64,000 bases of DNA. It comes from Nocardia brasiliensis NBRC 14402 (GTDB lineage Bacteria > Actinomycetota > Actinomycetes > Mycobacteriales > Mycobacteriaceae). This document shows, in pieces, positions 60,360 to 64,000 of the stretch (the stretch's first letter is position 1; every line of letters begins with the position of its first letter). The stretch lies in NCBI RefSeq assembly GCF_000308475.2, contig NZ_BAFT02000060.1, positions 62,001 through 126,000 on the forward strand, in the 5' to 3' direction. The notes under the pieces were generated by a model. It did not search any database. It was given only the letters and a program-made list of their open reading frames with translations, and was not told the origin of the DNA. The position numbers were made by a program, and so were the translations under genes.

Positions 60360-61594
60360 TCGCGGACAGCGGGGGCGCCCGCGACCGCCTACCCGCGACC
60401 GGCGTCATCGGCCTGTGTGCGCTGATCGTCGTCGCCGAGGGCTACGACCTCATCATGTACGGCGCGATGCTGCCCGCGCTGCTCGACGAAACCGGTTGGG
60501 GGATGACCAAATCCACCGCGGGCACGGTCGGCAGCATGGTCTACGTCGGGATGACCGCCGGGGCGCTCACCGGCGGCAGGCTGGCCGATCGTTTCGGGCG
60601 GCGGCGTCCCCTGCTGGTCGCCGTCGGCTGGTTCACCGGCTGGACCGCGGCCTGCGCGCTGGCCGGCTCCGCGGCGCAGCTGGGCGCGTTCCGCCTGCTC
60701 GCCGGGATCGGCATGGGCGCCGCGGCCGCGGTCGCGTTGGCGCTGGCCAAGGAGTACACCGCGCCCGGCCGCACCAGCCTGACCGTCACCGTGCTCATGG
60801 CCGGTATCCCGATCGGCGGCATCACCTCCGCGCTCGCCGGGCTGATCCTGCTGTCCGAGCACGGCTGGCGGCCGCTGTGCTGGATCGGCGCAGTCGGCTC
60901 CGCGCTGGTCCTGCTCATCGCGATCGTCTTGCTGCCCGAATCCAGGGAATTCGCGCGCACCCGCAGCCCGAGCCGGGTACGTGAGCTGTTCGCCGCGCCC
61001 CGCGGACCGATGACGATCCTGTTCGCGGTGGCGGCGTTCGCGGAATTGCTCACCTGGTACGGGCTGAACACCTGGATCACCACACTGATGCGGGAGCTGC
61101 GCTACCCGATGACCTCGGCTCTGCAGTTCTCGCTGACGCTCAACAGCGGCGCGGTCCTCGGATCGTTCGCGCTCGCCGCGGCGGCCGTGCGGTGGGGCGC
61201 GCGCCCCGTGGCGAGCGTGAGCGCGTGCGTCGCCGCGGCCATGATCGCGGCCTGCGCCACGGGGCTGTCGGACCGGCTGCTGTTACTCGCCGTCATCGCG
61301 GTGCTCGGCGCGGCCGCGCATTCGACCTTGAATCTCATCAATGCCGCTGTGGCGGACGCCTATCCGGCCGACCTGCGCGGCAGTGCGCTCGGCTGGTCCA
61401 ACGGCGTCGGCAGGCTCGGCGCCGTGGCCGCACCCACCCTCGGTGGCTGGGTCCTGGCGGCGACCGGCCCGCTGCAGGTTTTCCAGACCTTCATCCTGAC
61501 CTCGGTCTGCGCCGCCCTCGTGCTGGCGGCGCTGACCCGCACCGGCCGCGCGAGCCGACCGGCCCCGGTCGATCGAGCGCGGGTGGCCGGATGA
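60356..61594 (+). CDS. MFS aromatic-acid:H+ symporter (AAHS-like)
   Basis: A 412-residue membrane protein with 12 hydrophobic segments. VIGLCALIVVAEGYDLIMYGAMLPALL is the first helix with the D-x-x-x-Y-G pattern of the AAHS group, and LTGGRLADRFGRRRPLLVAVG is the MFS loop. It would import an aromatic acid that the two upstream enzymes degrade, as MhpT does for hydroxyphenylpropionate. It begins at a GTG overlapping the dioxygenase stop, so the three genes are coupled. It ends the operon; a perfect hairpin follows at 61810-61842. Confidence 0.93.
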   Translation: MIADSGGARDRLPATGVIGLCALIVVAEGYDLIMYGAMLPALLDETGWGMTKSTAGTVGSMVYVGMTAGALTGGRLADRFGRRRPLLVAVGWFTGWTAACALAGSAAQLGAFRLLAGIGMGAAAAVALALAKEYTAPGRTSLTVTVLMAGIPIGGITSALAGLILLSEHGWRPLCWIGAVGSALVLLIAIVLLPESREFARTRSPSRVRELFAAPRGPMTILFAVAAFAELLTWYGLNTWITTLMRELRYPMTSALQFSLTLNSGAVLGSFALAAAAVRWGARPVASVSACVAAAMIAACATGLSDRLLLLAVIAVLGAAAHSTLNLINAAVADAYPADLRGSALGWSNGVGRLGAVAAPTLGGWVLAATGPLQVFQTFILTSVCAALVLAALTRTGRASRPAPVDRARVAG

Positions 61595-61809
61595 ACACGA
61601 CACCGCATCCCGGGTGGGTCGGACCGCGGAGGGGGCGGCCCGACCCACACTCCCAGCGCGCCCCACCGCCCACGTGACACCGGCCGCCGTCGCCGCATCG
61701 AGGGGTTGCGGTGCGAGTGGCCGGCACCGAGACGGCGTCGGGCGACCGGCGGCGTGCGGACAGCGGAGGGAGGACCGCTGCCGCCCCGCCCGGCTCGACG
61801 TCCCAACCG

Positions 61810-61842
61810 GCCGACATCCCTTGCCCAGCAGGGGATGTCGGC
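61810..61842. terminator. Perfect hairpin between convergent genes
   Basis: GCCGACATCCC (61810-61820) pairs perfectly with GGGATGTCGGC (61832-61842) around an 11-base loop. It lies 15 bases after the stop of the minus-strand ligase gene and 215 bases after the plus-strand transporter stop. A bidirectional terminator is likely. The rest of the 263-base gap (61595-61857) shows nothing else. Confidence 0.75.
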
Positions 61843-61857
61843 GTGTAGTCGGGTGAT

Positions 61858-63573
61858 TCAGGACAGCGGGGACAGCGCGTTGTCGCGGTATTGCGCGCGG
61901 ACCGCGTAGCGGCGGACTTTGCCGCTCGAGGTGAGCGGGATGGAGCCGGGGGTGATCAGGACCACGTCGGTCAGGCGCAGGCCGTGGTGCTCGCCGATCG
62001 CGGTGCGCACGGCGGTGGCTATCTCGGCTCTGGTGGCGGCGTCGGCCGGGTGGTCGCGGTTCAGTTCGGCCACCAGCACCAGCTCGGGGTCGTCGTGATC
62101 GAGCACCTGGAAGGCGGCACAGCGGTCGGGCCGCAGGGCCGGGTGGCTGTCCATCGCGGTGGCTTCGAGGTCGGAGGGATAGTGGTTGTAGCCGTCGATG
62201 ATGATGAGGTCCTTACGACGACCGGTGACATAGAGCTGTCCCTCGTGCACGAACCCGAGATCGCCGGTGCGCAGGAAGTTTCCGGCGTGGCCGGGGACGC
62301 TCGCGCCGAACGTCTCGGCCGAGGCTTGCGGCGCGTCCCAGTACCGGGCGCCGACACTGTCTCCGCGCAAACAGATTTCGCCGACCTGCCCGGCCGGTAG
62401 CGGGGTGAGCGTCTCGGGGTCGGCGAGCACGAACTCGTAGGCGTCGTTGAGTTCACCGCTGGCCACCAACCTGCGGCCACCGCTCGGCACCGGTTCCACC
62501 CGCCCCTTGGCCAGCGCGGTCGGGTCCACCTCGACGGTGGTGAGGCCGCTGCCGCGCGGGCCGCCGGTCACCAGCAGTGTCGCCTCGGCGAGGCCATAGC
62601 ACGGGAACAGACTGGCGGCGTCGAAGCCCGCGTCGCCGAAATGCTCGGCGAAGGCGAGCATCGTGTCCACCCGGACGGGCTCCGCGCCGCAGAGCGCCAC
62701 CCGCAGCGGCGACAGGTCGTACTTGCCGACCTGCGGGGCAGCCACCCGCCGCACCGCGAGCGCGAAAGAGAAGTTGGGGGCGACCGTATGGGTGGCGCCG
62801 AAGCGCGACATCGCCGCGATCCAGCGCGCCGGTCGTTGCACGAAAGCCAAGGGGGACATGCTGATCACGGAGGAATCGCTGTACACCGGGTAGGTCACCA
62901 TGCTGAGCAGGCCCATGTCGTGGAAGGTCGGCAGCCACGCCACACCCACTCCGGCGCCGATCTTTCCGGTGACCAGCCGCAGATTGGCGAGCACGTTGCC
63001 GTGGGTGAGCACGACACCTTTGGGTTCACCGGTCGAACCGGACGAATACTGCAAGTGCGCAATGGTTTCGGCGGTGATGCCCGGATCGCGGTACCGGTCG
63101 GCCGTCGCGGGGTCGACCTGATCGGTGACCACGGTGCGCAGCTGGGTGAATCCCTTGTTGTGCGCCAGCACCGGTGTCAGCAGCGGTTCGATATCGACAC
63201 TGGTGAGCACTAGCCGCGCCCCGGAGTTGGCGGTGATGGACGCCAGCCGCGCCAGCGAGTCGGCCAGCTTGTTCGGCTGCGGCGGCGCCACCGGCACCGC
63301 GACCACACCGGCGTACAGGCAGCCGTAGAAAGCCACGACGAATTCCAGCCCGGGCGCGTAGAGCAGCAGCGCCCGCTCCCCCGGCTCGGTGACCTCGGCC
63401 AGCCGCACGGCCACCGCGCGGGCCGCCCGGTCGAGGTCCGCGAAAGTCATTGCCGCACTGACCTCGTCACCGTCGCCGAGATGCCGGAACCGCACCTCGT
63501 CGGGTCTGGCGGCGGCCCGCATGGTCAGCATCTGCACGAGGGTGACCGGCTCTACCGGGAAGAAGGTTGTCAT
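61858..63573 (-). CDS. Fatty acyl-AMP ligase (FAAL, FadD-like)
   Basis: A 571-residue adenylate-forming enzyme. HLQYSSGSTGEPKGVVLTHGN near residue 170, VAWLPTFHDMGLLSMVTYPVYSDS, the FAAL-type segment APNFSFALAVRRV, FPCYGLAEATLLVTGG, and LYVTGRRKDLIIIDGYNHYPSDLE are characteristic of FAALs rather than CoA ligases. It activates a fatty acid as acyl-AMP and hands it to an acyl carrier protein of a PKS or NRPS. The first in-frame ATG (63573) overlaps the stop of the phosphopantetheinyl transferase gene by four bases. With that transferase it probably begins a lipid-initiated biosynthetic cluster beyond the window. Confidence 0.94.
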   Translation of the reverse strand: MTTFFPVEPVTLVQMLTMRAAARPDEVRFRHLGDGDEVSAAMTFADLDRAARAVAVRLAEVTEPGERALLLYAPGLEFVVAFYGCLYAGVVAVPVAPPQPNKLADSLARLASITANSGARLVLTSVDIEPLLTPVLAHNKGFTQLRTVVTDQVDPATADRYRDPGITAETIAHLQYSSGSTGEPKGVVLTHGNVLANLRLVTGKIGAGVGVAWLPTFHDMGLLSMVTYPVYSDSSVISMSPLAFVQRPARWIAAMSRFGATHTVAPNFSFALAVRRVAAPQVGKYDLSPLRVALCGAEPVRVDTMLAFAEHFGDAGFDAASLFPCYGLAEATLLVTGGPRGSGLTTVEVDPTALAKGRVEPVPSGGRRLVASGELNDAYEFVLADPETLTPLPAGQVGEICLRGDSVGARYWDAPQASAETFGASVPGHAGNFLRTGDLGFVHEGQLYVTGRRKDLIIIDGYNHYPSDLEATAMDSHPALRPDRCAAFQVLDHDDPELVLVAELNRDHPADAATRAEIATAVRTAIGEHHGLRLTDVVLITPGSIPLTSSGKVRRYAVRAQYRDNALSPLS

Positions 63574-64000
63574 GCTTGCACTCCTGCGCTTCGACGACCG
63601 AAATATGCTCTGGCCCCGGCCGATTCGGTGGGGCGCAAGGGAAAGCGCCGGGCCGGCCGGTGACTGACGAAGGCGCCGACGTGGCGCGGGCTCAGACCGA
63701 AGCGATGGACGTATCCAACGGGCAGTGCCGCGCCGTCGACGCCCGTGACCACCGTGTGCCCGGACGCATCCGCCCCGAGTTCGAGGGTGTCGGGAGATAT
63801 CGTCAACCCGCTGCCGAGCCATTTCAGGTAGCTTTCCTTGGCCACCCAGTGGTGCAGGAACCGGCGGCGGTCGGCCCGGACCAGGTCCGCCTCGCCCGGG
63901 GTGAGCACTCGAGTGGCGAGTGCCATCTGGTCGAAGTCGGTATCCAGCGATTCGATGTCGACGCCGACCGCGCCCGATCCGGCCACCGCGACGACCGCGC
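63570..64000 (-). CDS. 4'-phosphopantetheinyl transferase (Sfp/AcpT-like), N-terminally truncated by the window
   Basis: The frame is open at the window edge, so only the C-terminal 143 residues are seen. They hold VGVDIESL with the metal-binding Asp-x-Glu, and FLHHWVAKESYLKWLGSGL with the W-x-x-K-E-S-x-x-K block of Sfp-type transferases. The enzyme attaches phosphopantetheine from CoA to carrier-protein serines. It could activate the CAR Ser683, the PKS Ser1557 and carriers loaded by the FAAL. Its stop overlaps the FAAL start (ATGA), so the two are translated together. Confidence 0.92.
   Translation of the reverse strand, partial: AVVAVAGSGAVGVDIESLDTDFDQMALATRVLTPGEADLVRADRRRFLHHWVAKESYLKWLGSGLTISPDTLELGADASGHTVVTGVDGAALPVGYVHRFGLSPRHVGAFVSHRPARRFPLRPTESAGARAYFGRRSAGVQA

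Noticed and set aside
1-64000. CRISPR array, insertion sequence or tRNA
   Set aside because: No regularly spaced repeats, no transposase-like protein with flanking terminal repeats and no cloverleaf with a CCA-type end were found on reading both strands. A dedicated scan was not possible.

Overview
This 64 kb window is G+C-rich (about 70 %) and densely coded, with many ATGA/GTGA start-stop overlaps and GTG starts. A carboxylic acid reductase, a UdgX-type uracil-DNA glycosylase, an F420-type luciferase-like oxidoreductase, a PF04672-type methyltransferase and a fatty acyl-AMP ligase all point to a mycolate-type actinomycete. Nocardia or a close relative is most likely (inference from gene content; no rRNA is present). 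I saw no tRNA, rRNA, CRISPR array, insertion sequence or phage block.

Layout: (1) 1-8411: end of a modular polyketide locus: a 5'-truncated type I PKS (KS-AT-DH-KR-ACP-terminal reductase-like domain), a DUF3291-like protein, an acyl-CoA dehydrogenase and a type II thioesterase. (2) 8533-22529: transport and regulation: two MFS pumps, an ArsR-like regulator with a large palindrome, LysR, a YfcC/DcuC-type carrier, an ABC-F ATPase, a Tat/lipoprotein alpha/beta hydrolase, a large LuxR-type ATPase regulator and a PucR-type regulator. (3) 22686-27622: a complete 2-oxoacid (probably pyruvate) dehydrogenase operon, E3-E1alpha-E1beta-E2, closed by a strong hairpin terminator.

(4) 27953-35138 is the most remarkable part. 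It is a tightly coupled seven-gene operon: DegT/DnrJ aminotransferase, MFS exporter, sulfotransferase, atypical SDR, an HK97-fold capsid-like protein that I read as a family 3 ('natural product') encapsulin shell, a DadA-like FAD amino-acid oxidoreductase broken by one extra T in a T5 run, and an Asp/Glu-racemase-like enzyme. It looks like a small biosynthetic cluster that builds its own protein compartment and exports an amino-acid-derived, probably sulfated, product.

(5) 35167-49591: a secreted hydrolase followed by a stress, DNA and redox block: CYTH-CHAD protein, topoisomerase IB, YbdK-type ligase, HhH protein, NDH-2-like enzyme, SRPBCC protein, UdgX, Orn/Lys/Arg decarboxylase, STAS protein, glutamate-synthase-like FMN protein, zinc alcohol dehydrogenase, flavodoxin-fold reductase and CinA-like amidase. 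(6) 50216-55492: carboxylic acid reductase, LLM oxidoreductase and methyltransferase. (7) 55707-61594: an alpha/beta-hydrolase remnant, an unknown winged-helix protein, and an IclR-controlled aromatic catabolism operon (flavin hydroxylase, extradiol dioxygenase, aromatic-acid transporter). (8) 61858-64000: fatty acyl-AMP ligase and a Sfp-type phosphopantetheinyl transferase cut by the window edge. That transferase could activate the carrier domains of the CAR and of the PKS. Convergent gene pairs are often separated by perfect hairpins, and several divergent or regulator-flanked gaps carry clear inverted repeats.
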